Source: Adiantum capillus-veneris (lineage: Eukaryota > Streptophyta > Polypodiopsida > Polypodiales > Pteridaceae). From it: a stretch of DNA of 64,000 nt. Location of the stretch: NCBI GenBank assembly GCA_014529385.2, contig CM043967.1, forward strand, positions 83,892,278 through 83,956,277, given 5' to 3'. The position numbers were made by a program, and so were the translations under genes. Below, in pieces: positions 45,411 through 56,691 of this stretch. Numbering within the stretch: the first letter of the stretch is position 1; every line of letters starts with the position of its first letter. The notes below the pieces were generated by a model. The model ran no database searches. It saw nothing but the letters and a program-made list of their open reading frames with translations, and was not told the DNA's origin.

Positions 45411-45544
45411 AGTGAGGCTTGACAACCCCAAAACTTACATTTGGCACCGTTGCCGGGGACAAGGTGACCTAAACTAGAGTGAGGCTTGGCAACCCTAAAA
45501 CTTACATTTGGCATTGTTGCCAGGGACGAGGTGACCTAAACTAA
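45411..45544 (+). repeat. 67 bp tandem duplication with tRNA-Asp-type primer-site motif
   Basis: Units begin at 45411 and 45478. The first holds TTGGCACCGTTGCCGGGGAC just after AACTTACA. This resembles the tRNA-Asp-type PBS and LTR end of some plant retrotransposons. The second unit has diverged. Confidence 0.65.
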
Positions 45545-46155
45545 AGAAAACCTTAGCGCTCATATATTATTTTCCAACACTTACTCTAAGTTCACCTACA
45601 ATAAAACACCATCTTTTAGAAACCGCATAGTTGAGAAGAGTCATCTTCAATTGTGTAGAGGTGTCTTGAGAGTAATTGTACTTATCGAGGATCTTTTAGG
45701 CATGGATTATGTTGTTTTTGAGTGGTTGACAAGTTAGGCTATGTCAGAGTCTAAAAGTTGATACTCGTTTCATAAGAAAAGAAAGAAAAAAAAAACCAAG
45801 TTTTTGTGGACATTTTCCACTACCTTCTCGCTGATTTGACTAGGAGTAGGTTAAGTAGATACCAAGGTGGATTTCCAATCTATCTTACCCTTTGAAGTGT
45901 TTCCAGTAAGTTCCTTCATGAACATTTTAGAGTTTTCAAGTTCTTATAAGGTAAGCTTGAAAGACCACAAAACAACATTTTCTGGTCAAGGATAGGTCTT
46001 AGAAAAGCTATGGAAACTTAGCGGTAAGTCAAAATCAGCTTTTGAGAAAAAAATTCGAAGTTTAGAAAAAAAAAAGATTATTGTCTCTTCGGTGATTAAT
46101 GAAAGGCTTCAACTATGGCGGATGATAGCGAAGAGCTGCCATGGTTGCCTTAAGG

Positions 46156-46156
<1 letters not shown>

Positions 46157-46194
<38 letters not shown>
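46157..46194. repeat. (CA)n microsatellite
   Basis: 19 units. Confidence 0.95.
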
Positions 46195-46197
<3 letters not shown>

Positions 46198-46234
46198 AGG
46201 CACATGAGTACCAACGGGCTTGAAAAACCCAACA

Positions 46235-46245
46235 ATCCCCCCCTC
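46235..46245 (-). promoter_or_regulatory. Polypurine tract, minus strand
   Basis: The minus strand reads GAGGGGGGGAT and then TGTTGGGTTTTTC, the classic PPT-LTR boundary of a Ty1/copia-type element. Confidence 0.6.
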
Positions 46246-46261
46246 AAGCCCGAACTATACT

Positions 46262-46350
46262 AACCACTCTCATGACATAAGAGTTTTAGGTTTACTCTTA
46301 ACCATGAGTTTTAGGTAGACTCATAAACCATGAGTTCCAGGTTCTCTCAC
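46262..46350. repeat. Degenerate tandem repeat of about 32 bp
   Basis: Three diverged units built on ATGAGTTTTAGGT with ACTCATAAACC between them, just inside the PPT. Confidence 0.55.
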
Positions 46351-46459
46351 AGCCAAGGATTTTGGTACACCCATAACCTGATGCTATGACAATGAAACCC
46401 CCCTTAAACAAAGATAGGGTGTAGGTCAAAAATAGCTATTGACAAATGGAATTTTTGGC

Positions 46460-47700
46460 TTACTTTGGGTTTCGTTTACCTAATAACCTCATGAGTAGTG
46501 GTTTATAAATGGCATGAGAACTGAACAGATTTTGGAGGGTCTTACCACTTATGTGTGGCAGTGTCTTGGAATATACATATATTTTTGGGACATGGCAATA
46601 ACTGAAAACTAATAAGCTAAAACAAAGTTTGACAAAAAAAAATGTAATTGTGTTGGCAAGAGACAAACCTTGAACAAAACTATGACAGTGAATAGGTAAG
46701 TTAGTTTTTGAATTCTGTGTTGTTGATGTACCAAGTTCTTGAAACAAATCCTTGTGCATGACATGCAGTGCTTCATATAGAACAACATGGCTCCAAAATC
46801 TCCTCTCTTTCATGTGCCTCGGCGGACACAACTCATATGTAAATCGAGAAATTTCCAAAACAACCTTCAATACATAAAAGGCATGTTGTTTTGCCAATCT
46901 TTGAAGTCTTTCCGGATATTTGAAATTCCCAATTCCTCCTTTGCACCCATGCCAAGTTGATGACGCACTATAGAAGAGAATATTTCTAACATGGGTGGTA
47001 ATACTTAGACATGGGATGCCTGTGTAATGTTGAGTTGATAAGGATTGATAGCTCTTGCACTTTGCAACAAATGTTCTTCAAACATCTCGACGAGACAAAG
47101 TTTCTCATGTAAGGGAAACCCAAGTTGCTTGGCCAAGAACTCTTTAAAAAAGCGGTCAAACTTGAAGGCTGTAAGATAAACACAATATATAGTCCTATGA
47201 GGGAAAAACATTGCGCATCTAGTAGTCCCATCAATGCATTTACAAGATCGTATGCATGAAGGGCACTTTTCCACCAATAATCCATGGCTACGAGCTGCCT
47301 ATACGTGCAGGGAATTCCATCTTGTGCTCTCAAATGTTGAGAAATCGTGTAGATGGGAAAGTAGGAATCCATGTAGTGTCGTTTGTGACCTTCACTGCCT
47401 AAACATCACTTTGGAATGCTGGCACAGACAAGTGCTAGGATCTATTGCTATCTCCCCCCTACAGTGTTTTAAAGTGCACCAGTTTTGCCTTCGTTGGACA
47501 ACATTAGCAGCAGCACCCTTTGCTCTAAAGTAGCATTTTAGTATGCCACACCGTTTGCCTATACCCCGGGCTTGCCAACGATGAGCTCTATGGGCAGCAT
47601 TGTAGAATGCAAACAACAAAGGATTGTCTCCAGGTGGTAGCGCATATGTTGCAACCTCATGCCATGCTTGCACAAACACCTCATGGTGCACTTCTTCAGA
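46460..47700 (-). pseudogene. Unrecognised decayed coding region
   Basis: Three minus-strand blocks read leftward with protein-like composition. 47691-47392 includes AWHEVATYALPPGDNPLLFA. 47372-46986 has QLVAMDYWWKSALHAYDLVN, then a frame change to FKFDRFFKEFLAKQLGFPLH. 46897-46660 includes HMKERRFWSHVVLYEALHV and ends at a good donor-like CAAG|GTTTGT near 46672. The blocks change frame at about 47180 and have stops between them. I recognise no family. It could be a pseudogene of a host helical protein or part of a mobile element. Confidence 0.4.
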
Positions 47701-50700
47701 GATTACTATAACAATAACTTTTTATGATGACTCCAGAATAGGTTGAATAGACCAATTACCGAGGCTAGTTGATCAAGGAAATGATAATGGGAATGGGACC
47801 TGGCATGCATAAAAAATTCAAACCAACGAAAAAGGTTTGGTGGTAGCATGGCCAATCAACGAGCAGTACAACCCAAGGATTCCACCTCAATGATGAGAAT
47901 TGGATGAGAGGTGCAAAAACCATCAAAAATTGAGAAATATTGAATGAAACTAGAGCTAGAAGAGGGTTGAAACAAGTCACCACACTTAGTAGTTCAAATG
48001 GAGCAAGTGTTTGATGCAACGCTCTATTGGATAAAGACAAAGTGTAATATGATTTTAAAAAGCATTCAAAGTAATCATAGGTATGTCTACAAGTCAAGGG
48101 GAAATGATTGCTACTCTTAGCATCCAAAAGCATGAAGAGCAGGTAAATTTTTTGGTAGAAGGCATCTCTGTCTTAAGAGGATCAATCATCTTGAACTAGC
48201 TAGGTCTCTAAGGAAGGTGGTTTAAGACTTTGTGTTCCACGAGGGCTTCCATTCTAGAGCTCCAATTGCATCGTGATTAATTTGATTTTGTCCTCTTTGT
48301 TTTGGTGGTTTGCTTCTGGATCTTTTGTAGCCTGGATCTCCTTTACCTCATGTATCGGAGGCACTTCCTTCTCAGTAGCTTTTGTGGTTCTTATCTTTTG
48401 TATGTCAACAACACTTGCTGCTACCTGATCTACTTCAAGCTCATCTGGGACTCTATTGCATGGAGTTGAAACATCTTCGATAGGATCTACCTTGGTATCA
48501 GTCTTCACTTGTATTGTACTCAATGAACTTTTGTCCTCTTCCGCTAGTGACAATATCGGGTTCTCTTCATTGTCAATTTTCTTTGAAGACCGCATCTCAT
48601 TTGAACACTATATCTCTAGGAATGTTTGGGCTAGTGGCATTCCCAAGGCAATGTCATCCGGGACATCTTTTATTTTTATTACATGAAATTGAGCTCTAAG
48701 GATCTGTGAGTCTATTTGAATCGTAGTGGAAATGATTCCCTATCATTTTTCTCATTTGTTTTCAGACATGCTAATGAATTTTAGAGCATCACCTAGTTGT
48801 GGTTGGCCACATTTTCAGCATGCGCAAAAAGACATGAAATTTTTATCTAGCTGGAAATCTAGCTTTGCTTCTCTTGACAACTTATCTTCATTTTGACGAA
48901 TGATGTTGCACTTGATCTTTTTGGGAGTTCCTTCTGTATTGACTACTCTTGTTGTGGTTGTTTTGCGTTGTTGAAATTTTTTTGCAACTTCTTTGCTTTG
49001 ATCACTTGCTAAAGTAGATGTTGGCTCACTTGATTATGATATAGCACATTTTTCTTGCAACTGCTACGCAGTATGTGCTCACATTTGAATATATTTTGAT
49101 CTTAAAAGATCCAATGTACTTTCTGGAAAAATTTCTCCTTTGCAAGAGATTTTGGCATTGACCATTGTGTACCTTTTTGAGCTCTAGCACCATCAATTCT
49201 GATCTATCTATTGAAAATTTGTTCTGGCAACTTGAGATTCTACAAAAACTTAGGAAAAACTTTGACTTTAGACTTGGCTCTGGATAGATTTTCGGATTGA
49301 CTCGAGTAACTTCATTCAACTCTAGTGAAGATTAGCAATAAAGGATTTTTTTCTCAGAGATAAACCTAGGACATAATTCTATGAGCTGGTATGTAGGCCT
49401 CTCAAATACTTCTCGGTTCTTTTGGTATAGTTTCTCATCTCAACTACATAATGTGCATAGGAATTATGTGTGCTATACAATGCTAACATCATTTGTTTTG
49501 GTATATCTCTCAGACTCATAGGTGATTTCACACTACTAGCAATGGATGCAGAATCTTTTGTAAACCTAACACTTTCTATGACCTTTGGTTATTGCAAAGC
49601 GATCTTAATAAATTGACACATAAATTTATTATCTAGTGGTTCCAATTGTAACCCTTTAGATGCTTGTGAATCTTCATGCAAATTTTGAAGTTGCAGTGCC
49701 TTTACTAGTGTTTCTAATGGTAATGCAAAAGCATTTGAATGTATTAAACATGATGGGTTGGATGCACTTACATCAAAATTCACATTTGCAATTCTCTTTG
49801 TGCTTTACTCTAATCAATAAGTTTTTGGCTCCTACGTAGCATTTACTGCTCATCAGCTATCTATGGCCCTTGAAATTATTATACAAAACCTTATCTCCAA
49901 TATAGCCATAAAGCGTCCACTCTGCTACTATGTTTTGTGTTGTTGTTGTTATTACTTGTTGTCTTGGTGCAATTGAAGTCTCTGCTACACTTGAGTCCAC
50001 GTTTTTCTTGCCCTACAAAGCTTTAGTCTTGTTAGATTCTAGTGTTTCTTGATGGAAAAAGGTTGCTTGTGCCAAGAAAATTCTGTAGTTGATTGTTCTT
50101 CACATCCACAAGAGTTGGTTAACTCTACCTCGAGCGAGTTATAATTGACTGCAACTCCAATGAAAATATTAGATGACAGGATCTTAATAGCCAAGTCTAT
50201 AAAGATCTACAGTGTGTCTATGCCATGTAGCCGATAGATGGCTTCTAAGTCCGCTTTCCATGTTGTCAAGTTTCCCTTCAAAAACCTTGTTTATTAATCA
50301 CAACCACTATTATTTCTAACTCAAAATTGCAATGCAATTATACTCTCTCACCACATGATGGTTACACCCTCAAATTTGTAGTCTATCATCAGCTAACTTG
50401 TCTATCCTACCTTAGCTAAACTATGGCACACCTTCTTTAAGGGGGACTAGAAAATGGTTTTTCTTACAAGCCCAAGAGATATCAACCAACTTTGAAGATT
50501 TTTCAATTTCTAGGTCAATGATTGAAGCTTTTGCAAGTTTTAATACTAGAACTTTGCCAATTTTCTCCAAACCAAGCTTAAAATCTTACCCAAATTTGCA
50601 ATTTTAGCTCGTTCAAAATGTACTAAAGCCGATTTTATCGAAAACTACTTTTCAAATTGGGGTTTAAGGAGACCTTTTCTAACTTGATAAGTTTTGATGG

Positions 50701-51180
50701 GTTTTCCCACTGCTTTGATGGGTTCCATAAAATTTTTGATGCTTTGTTTGAGTATGATGATGTTCAAATTGAGTATGTGAGTCTCAATCACCTCAGTGGT
50801 TTCAAATTATTTCATTACAATTCGGTGCCTCGAGGTTTTCAATTGGGGTCATGCAACATACGTCATGTCTCGGGTTGTGAAGGCATGCAAGTTTGAGCAT
50901 AGCAATGTCTGCGGAGATCCAATATGGAGGGTGGACGGTGGTGGACATGGAATAATGAAGGGAACAATGTTAAAGGAAGTTAACGAGTAGCTTCAAAAAG
51001 AAAAAAGTGACAAGCTACAAAAAAAAAGGGAGCATTGAAAATTTTCCAGATGAGGTAGCGAGGGTAGATGAACCGGGCATTGAGATCCCCCTTCACATTT
51101 GACTTTTTTGCCGAGTTTTTCACGTTCCTTTCAGCTTAACTTTTAAGCAAGTCAACCTCAAATCAGTTGCATAATCTTAG
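47701..51180. other. Unassigned region
   Basis: Scattered minus-strand frames (48595-48254, acidic and Lys-rich; 49319-49026; 49783-49589) suggest an old decayed coding sequence. No motif is recognised. A plus-strand frame at 50657-50896 is also unexplained. Confidence 0.35.
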
Positions 51181-52340
51181 AGCAGGGAGTGTTGGATTCA
51201 AGAGACTTGATTACCACTAAGGAGAAGCGTCAACTTGGAAGAGGCATTGAGTCTTTTGAGAAGCATGGCAATGATGAACACAGAGATCTAAGCGAGAGCG
51301 ATCGAGGTGCAACCACGAGTCCAGCTCAACAACACTGCAAGGTCTGTTACCTGCATTCAATTCCCCATGCCTATGTGTTTGCTTTGTGCAACACATAAAT
51401 GCTACGAGGCAGGGCACAGCTTCCGTTTCTTATCATTTTTGGAGAGACCACAGTGCCAACTCTCCACCATTCTTTTGTATGGCACTTTTGCCCACAGATT
51501 TAGCATTTTCACTTTACCATCTAACTGCAAGATGAAATGTTAACTATTCATATGCTTATGTGTAGCTTGACACAAATGTTGTCCTCCGGCTTAGACAATT
51601 GGATGACACCCATACACGATTATCAGGTCGGTAGTGCAATTTAGCTTTTATAGTCCATTGATGCTATGTGAGTTTGTCAATGCTTCCTTAAGTTTAGTTT
51701 AGCTACATGTTTTTCTCACTAATACATGTTCAATCTTAATAATCATATCCATAAATCACTTCTTTTCTCATAGTTGGGCAATAGAGGTAACCAATCATTA
51801 TTTATGCAAATTCCTTTTTAAAAGTTCGTCAATGCACTTTGTACTTATTTACTTCAATGGTAGTAGATGCTTAATGTCAATATGCATATATCTTGTTATG
51901 TTTTATAGATGTTCTATAGCAACGCCCACCAAGCAAGACCAATTAATTCCAAGGGGTGCATCGAGGAGCTTGACAAAAACTTTGTTTGATCTGACCTAGC
52001 TTTAGTAGGTTGTCCAGTCTCTTTCTTAGGTTAGTGTTATAATCCATATCATGTTCAGCTGCAACTCTGTGACTAGGAAGCAAATTCGAATGGAACTACA
52101 GTCTCTTGTGCCATACACAATTTTGAATTGTCATTCTAGTATTGATTATGAAGGCTATTCAATATGCCCATAGCATAGTCTAAAGCTTTTTATGCCAATT
52201 GTGAGGCTCTTTCAAGACAATCTTACTCAAAATGGTCTTTATAGTCTTATTATTGCTCTCAGCCTATGGAAGGGAATGTGATTATGGTGGAAATGAGAGC
52301 GTGCCATTTATGATTGTGTTAGTGTGCTAATTACACAAGA
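51181..52340. other. Unassigned region with a possible LTR start
   Basis: AGAGCAGGGAG followed by TGTTGGATTCAAG at 51190 looks like a PPT-LTR boundary on the plus strand. No matching end or interior was found. The remainder has no supported feature. Confidence 0.3.
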
Positions 52341-52341
52341 T

Positions 52342-52342
<1 letters not shown>

Positions 52343-52379
<37 letters not shown>
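52343..52379. repeat. (AG)n microsatellite
   Basis: About 18 units. Confidence 0.95.
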
Positions 52380-52382
<3 letters not shown>

Positions 52383-52599
52383 ACACTAATAGAAATAGAA
52401 AAACATGATTAGATTAATGATACGCTAGATGTAATGGTTTGTATAAAGTTAGCTAGAGTGATGGTAATGAGTGGATATGACTTGGATACAAAGTGTGTAG
52501 CTTAGGCTTCTTTTATAGAGTTGGGAGAGAGCAACTGTTGATGTAAGCAGTGATGTCAAATGTGTAGGCTTCCAATGTAGAGGGGGTTTCCACTAGTTG

Positions 52600-52638
52600 A
52601 TGGTGCGGATGTGTCACACATCCCAACAAGCCTCCCAT
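52600..52638 (-). repeat. LTR-PPT boundary of a minus-strand copia-like element
   Basis: The minus strand reads ATGGGAGGCT then TGTTGGGATGTGTGACAC. The LTR begins at 52628, and its first bases contain a perfect 7 bp hairpin (GGATGTG-TCA-CACATCC, 52607-52623). The extent of the LTR to the left is not resolved, and no pol remains on the right. Confidence 0.55.
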
Positions 52639-52639
52639 G

Positions 52640-53580
52640 TGTGTGTGTCATAGTAGCACCCAAAAGTACAAAGGTATCCTCCCATTGAGAATTTAATAGC
52701 ATGGTGCAGGATCAAAGTCAAACATCCTCCCCATAAATTTTTCAACTCGGTGTAGGATCAAAAGATGCACGTCCTTATAGAATTTAACAATAGGGTATAG
52801 GCCTAATGTACCTCCCCTAAAAAATGGTAAGCAACTAGGTGGTGGGTCAAATACAAATGAGGATTTCTCCAATGTCCGAGATCAAATATGAAGGCCTACT
52901 ACAAATCTTCAAAGTACTTTGTCTTGTGATTTGTTGCCGATGTCAGCTGCAAAGTGTCGTCAAAATCCTCACAGTAGATGCCGATGTCAGCATGGCATGT
53001 GTACCAAAACTTTTGTGCAAATGATGTGCTATTGAGGATGGTCTTAGCCATTGTTGAGCACTATCTGATTCTTGTACAAATTTTGTTATCTTTGTGAAGC
53101 CATATGTGATCATGCTTTGTGTCCAATGGAAAAGTGAATACAAAATGTAGAGATAAATGTGTTGTGCAGCAGGGATGCACTTTCTTTCATTACAAAATGG
53201 GGAACCTCCTTGAGCAACCATGAGGATAAGCTTCAATTCTTAGAGGGTGATACCCAAACCTTTGATCGTAAGAAAGGGGTCTTAATAGGTCTAAGGCTTG
53301 AAGGGCCCTTGCTTATGAGAAGTACTCCACAGGAGTGAGTCCTTAGTGAGGGAGTTTGAGCTCTTGAGGGTTGGGGTCCACTGGCCATCGGAAGGTAGCC
53401 CTGGTAGATGGGGGACCCAAAAGAGCAATAGCGTGTAATTTTGCACGTGCGGTGGCATCCAAACCACCTCGGAAAAAAAATTTGTGTGGGTAGCCTCCCT
53501 AGTTGACACGACCTTTGATTGCCATTCCAATTTGATGCCTCTGATTGAAATATTTCACCCCACTTTCCTTTGCTAAAAAT
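52640..53580. other. Unassigned region
   Basis: No pol homology or repeat boundary recognised. It may be the decayed interior of the element whose LTR ends at 52628. Confidence 0.35.
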
Positions 53581-53584
53581 ACTT

Positions 53585-53665
53585 TACACTTTGAACCCAC
53601 GATCCTACGAGGGGCCAACACCTTAATTTAGGTGAGCTACACCAAGTAGCCCATGTGACTTGGTT
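53585..53665 (-). repeat. tRNA-like SINE candidate
   Basis: The minus strand reads GGTGTAGCTCACC (A-box-like) and, about 35 bases on, GTGGGTTCAAAG (B-box-like, with GGTTCAAAG instead of GGTTCRANTCC). This is the spacing of an internal pol III promoter. There is no tRNA secondary structure. Confidence 0.45.
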
Positions 53666-53818
53666 GTAAATCCTTCCCAAAATAAAATTTTCGAGCTTGT
53701 CTTAGTAGAGGGAAACCACATACACACACACACACCTAATCTTCACAAAATGATTTATAGGGATAATGAAAGCCGATTGTAGAGGTTAAGGGCTCAAGAA
53801 AAATCTATGAAAAAAAGC

Positions 53819-54268
53819 TATTAGGATGTGTGCCTTGATCACAAATCCTCATGGGAGACATCTCTTACACACTATGACTAGATACACTAAACCTGTGACT
53901 AGCTGCTTTGACTAGCTTTAGTATATGCTTGCAAACTCTACCTTTTGACCCTTGGCTCCTCCACATACACCCCCATATGAGCATCCACGAGTTTGATAGA
54001 GCTGATTTACACCTCTAGAGGTTGCCCAACACATCAACAATGATGTCACAAAGATTCCCTTTATCTGCTCTATAAAAGAGCCCCTCTTGTACTCACAATT
54101 CGATTGAATCAATCAATCCTAGTATTCTAGTTTGCATCTCTCTATTTTGTGTATGCTTAATTGCTCATTCTCCATTGCTTGTGGTGTGTGTGATTAGTGC
54201 TAATCACTTCATTATGCACACACCATGAATGTTACACACACACACCCACCATAAACACCTACTTAACA
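53819..54268 (+). repeat. 5' LTR of the non-autonomous element
   Basis: 450 bp, TATTAGG to TTAACA (TG changed to TA at the start). It aligns along its length with 56137-56574, for example at GGGAGACATCTCTTACACAC and GAATCAATCAATCCTAGTAT. TATA-like TCTATAAAAGAG near 54070. Confidence 0.9.
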
Positions 54269-54270
54269 AG

Positions 54271-54283
54271 TGGTATCAGAACC
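54271..54283 (+). promoter_or_regulatory. Primer binding site of the non-autonomous element
   Basis: TGGTATCAGAACC, two bases after the LTR. Initiator tRNA-Met type with one change. Confidence 0.85.
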
Positions 54284-56120
54284 TAATAAGGGCTAGCATT
54301 CTCTAGCTTCATTAGATCTTGGTTTTGTGTGTGTGTAGGTGCATAACTCTCTTTGGTAGATCATCTAAGCACCATATCTCTTGCTTGGATGATTGCCATT
54401 CAAATCCTCTTGCATTGCATCTAGATTTGCATGAATAATGGACTGATTTGATTGGGTTTGTGCTTGAATAATTAAGCTATTTCTTTTGCCTAATATTTTT
54501 AATTGGTGTGTATGCATACTGCTTCTCAATCATAGCTCTCCAACAAGCCCAAGGTTGCTCATTTTGAAGCTCAATTGAGCATCCAACTGTGGGTTCCTCT
54601 GTTGCAGCGAGCTCATAGCTTGCATAGTTGACTATGTTGCCAAGCAATCAAGAAAGGCAGAGGCCGGCTTAGGGCAGTGACTCTATGTCCTTGTTGGCGG
54701 GGTTATGGGGTCAAATCCCTAGGTTGGAGCACATAAAGCCAGTTGGGTCCGTTGGCTGCTAGTCACATGCCAAAAAGGAGGTTCTTTTTCTCATGAGGGG
54801 AGCATCCAAAAGTCACACCACATCAGCTCCTTTTTCATAATTTTTCGGGTCCAAGATCCACCCTAGCCTTCCTTCCCACGATCCCACCTGGCAAACCTCC
54901 ATTGCTTAAGGCATTGGTCCTGTGAGCTACAAGCCTCATTACATTGCTATTTCCTAGCACCAGTGCAAAAATCCCTAACGGCATTCCAACAAGATCTTCT
55001 ACTTGGAGCAACTAGCACTCATTCCTAAACAAGGGAAAATTTTGTATTAGAGAGGTAATTTTGTGAAGAGTGGCTTCAATTGTATGAAGAGGTGCCTCAC
55101 AACTGATCCATTGCACATTAAATTTACCTTGTTTGTAAAAGAGACACAACCAATGAAAATATGGTATGACCTCTCTTGTTGGCATTCATCACTAGCACAA
55201 TCATTGATATGTATGCCATGCCTACATCAAAGGCATCAACACAATTAATTCACTTGGATTGTTCCAGTTTGAGGGGAGGAGACGACGACAAAAATGAAGA
55301 TCATAAAAACCAAGAAGAAGAAACATTTGAAAATGAAGACTACGATGCCAAATTTGACAACAACAAGAAAGCAAGCAAAGGAAGGTGGGTCAATCCTCCT
55401 AAACCACAAATATACTAGCACCATTTGGTACTGAAGATGTTTTCCAAACACAACATTTGATTTCGTATTTTTCCACCAAATTTGACGTTGCTTTGTCTTA
55501 CCACCTTGCTGACAACTATTCTCAAGGGGAGGAAACTTTCACACCCTCAACCTGGTTGATAATTCTCTAGGGAGGATATTTTGCATGCTACACCCTACCG
55601 GTACTATTCTCTAGGGAGGATATGTAAGGTTTTATTAATTAAGACGAAAAAGTGTTAGTTGCATTCATGGTAGTGAGAGTTTCATAATAATTAGGAGAAA
55701 GACAAATTAGAGAGAGAGCACTCAATGAAAATAGACTCGCTTGATTGATTAGGATGAAAAGAGCCAAAATACAAGGTAAGCAATATGGCCTTATATAGGA
55801 TCAAAGAGGAAGGTGGCATTTAATACTAGAGAGTGACGTTCATCATGTGGGAAAAGGGTCAAATAGCATTCAGCTATAGAGAATAGCATGTGACTATAAA
55901 GTGGGATGGATACATGCGCATAATGGTGCATGGTTGATATGCTTGGCTTTAGGGGTTGGTCACACATCGAGTGTAAGCTAAACGAATTACCCCAATAGGA
56001 TATTTGGCATACCTACACCCTACTGGTATTGTTCTCTAGAGGAGGTATACTACTTTGTGAGCCTATCTAGATGGGAGACTTAGACCCCACTAGAAGGAAA
56101 TTTGACTTTGGTGTTCTCAA
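54284..56120 (+). other. Interior of the non-autonomous element
   Basis: Open frames are short. 55176-55418 encodes an acidic Asp/Glu/Lys/Asn-rich segment of unknown role. TGTAAGG after a purine-rich AGGGAGGATA near 55620 could be a nested LTR start. No retroviral domain was seen. Confidence 0.5.
54840..54935 (-). repeat. Second tRNA-like SINE candidate, diverged
   Basis: The minus strand shows TTGTAGCTCACAGGACC and TGCCTTAAGC, then GGATCGTGGG. It shares TGTAGCTCAC and GGATCGTGGG with the 53.6 kb copy in the same order. The B-box is damaged. Confidence 0.35.
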
Positions 56121-56134
56121 AACAAAAGGGGAGG
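56121..56134 (+). promoter_or_regulatory. Polypurine tract of the non-autonomous element
   Basis: AACAAAAGGGGAGG, two bases before the TG of the right LTR. Confidence 0.85.
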
Positions 56135-56136
56135 TT

Positions 56137-56574
56137 TGTTAGGGGTTTTTCCTTGATCACACCTCCTTATGGGAGACATCTCTTACACACTATGATTAGA
56201 TACATTGAACCTGTGACTAGCTACTTTGACACGTAGCTAGCATACTGTGGCTTCTCCACATACACCCCCATCTAAGAATCCATGAGTTTGATAGCTGATC
56301 TACACCTCTAGGGGTTGCCAACACATCACCAATTATTTCACAAAGATGCCCTTTAATCTACTCTATAAGAGAGACCCTTTTGTACTCACAACTCAATTGA
56401 ATCAATCAATCCTAGTATTCTATTTTGCATCTCTCTATTGTGCATGCTTAATTTCCCATTTTCCATTGCTTGTGGTGTGTGTGATTAGTGCTAATAACTT
56501 CATTATGCACACACCAACTACATACACACACGCGCCCGCGCGCGCACACACACACCATAGACACTTACTTACTA
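56137..56574 (+). repeat. 3' LTR of the non-autonomous element
   Basis: TGTTAGGGG to TTACTA (CA changed to TA). Collinear with the left LTR. The simple repeat near its end differs from the left copy. Confidence 0.9.
56522..56555. repeat. Alternating purine-pyrimidine tract (CA)n(CG)n(CA)n
   Basis: Almost uninterrupted alternation of CA and CG dinucleotides near the end of the right LTR. Such tracts can adopt Z-DNA. Confidence 0.85.
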
Positions 56575-56691
56575 AAAGCTATAACAACACGCTCAGAATG
56601 CAATGAGTAGAAACTAATTATGAGGCCAAAGTTGCACAAAATCAAATGCAATAAAACACACAAATAATTATGCATTTGAAAGTAAGAAACT

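Larger units (their letters stand above)
45145..46234 (-). repeat. Candidate LTR or fused LTRs of a minus-strand element
   Basis: Bounded by TG beside a PBS-like site on the left and CCCAACA beside a PPT complement on the right. A PBS on one side and a PPT on the other would fit one LTR inside a tandem array of elements. It contains a 67 bp duplication with a second PBS-like motif and a CA microsatellite, so it may be composite. Confidence 0.4.
53814..56579 (+). mobile_element. Non-autonomous LTR retrotransposon with target duplication
   Basis: Left LTR 53819-54268, PBS 54271-54283, interior 1.84 kb, PPT 56121-56134, right LTR 56137-56574. Both flanks carry AAAGC (53814-53818 and 56575-56579), a 5 bp target duplication, so both ends are complete. 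No gag or pol is recognisable inside, which makes it a TRIM/LARD-type element moved by another element's enzymes. Confidence 0.88.

Noticed and set aside
48254-48595. Acidic minus-strand ORF as a real gene
   Set aside because: Biased composition, no domain, and stops on both sides; it may be a remnant of an old retroelement but this cannot be shown.
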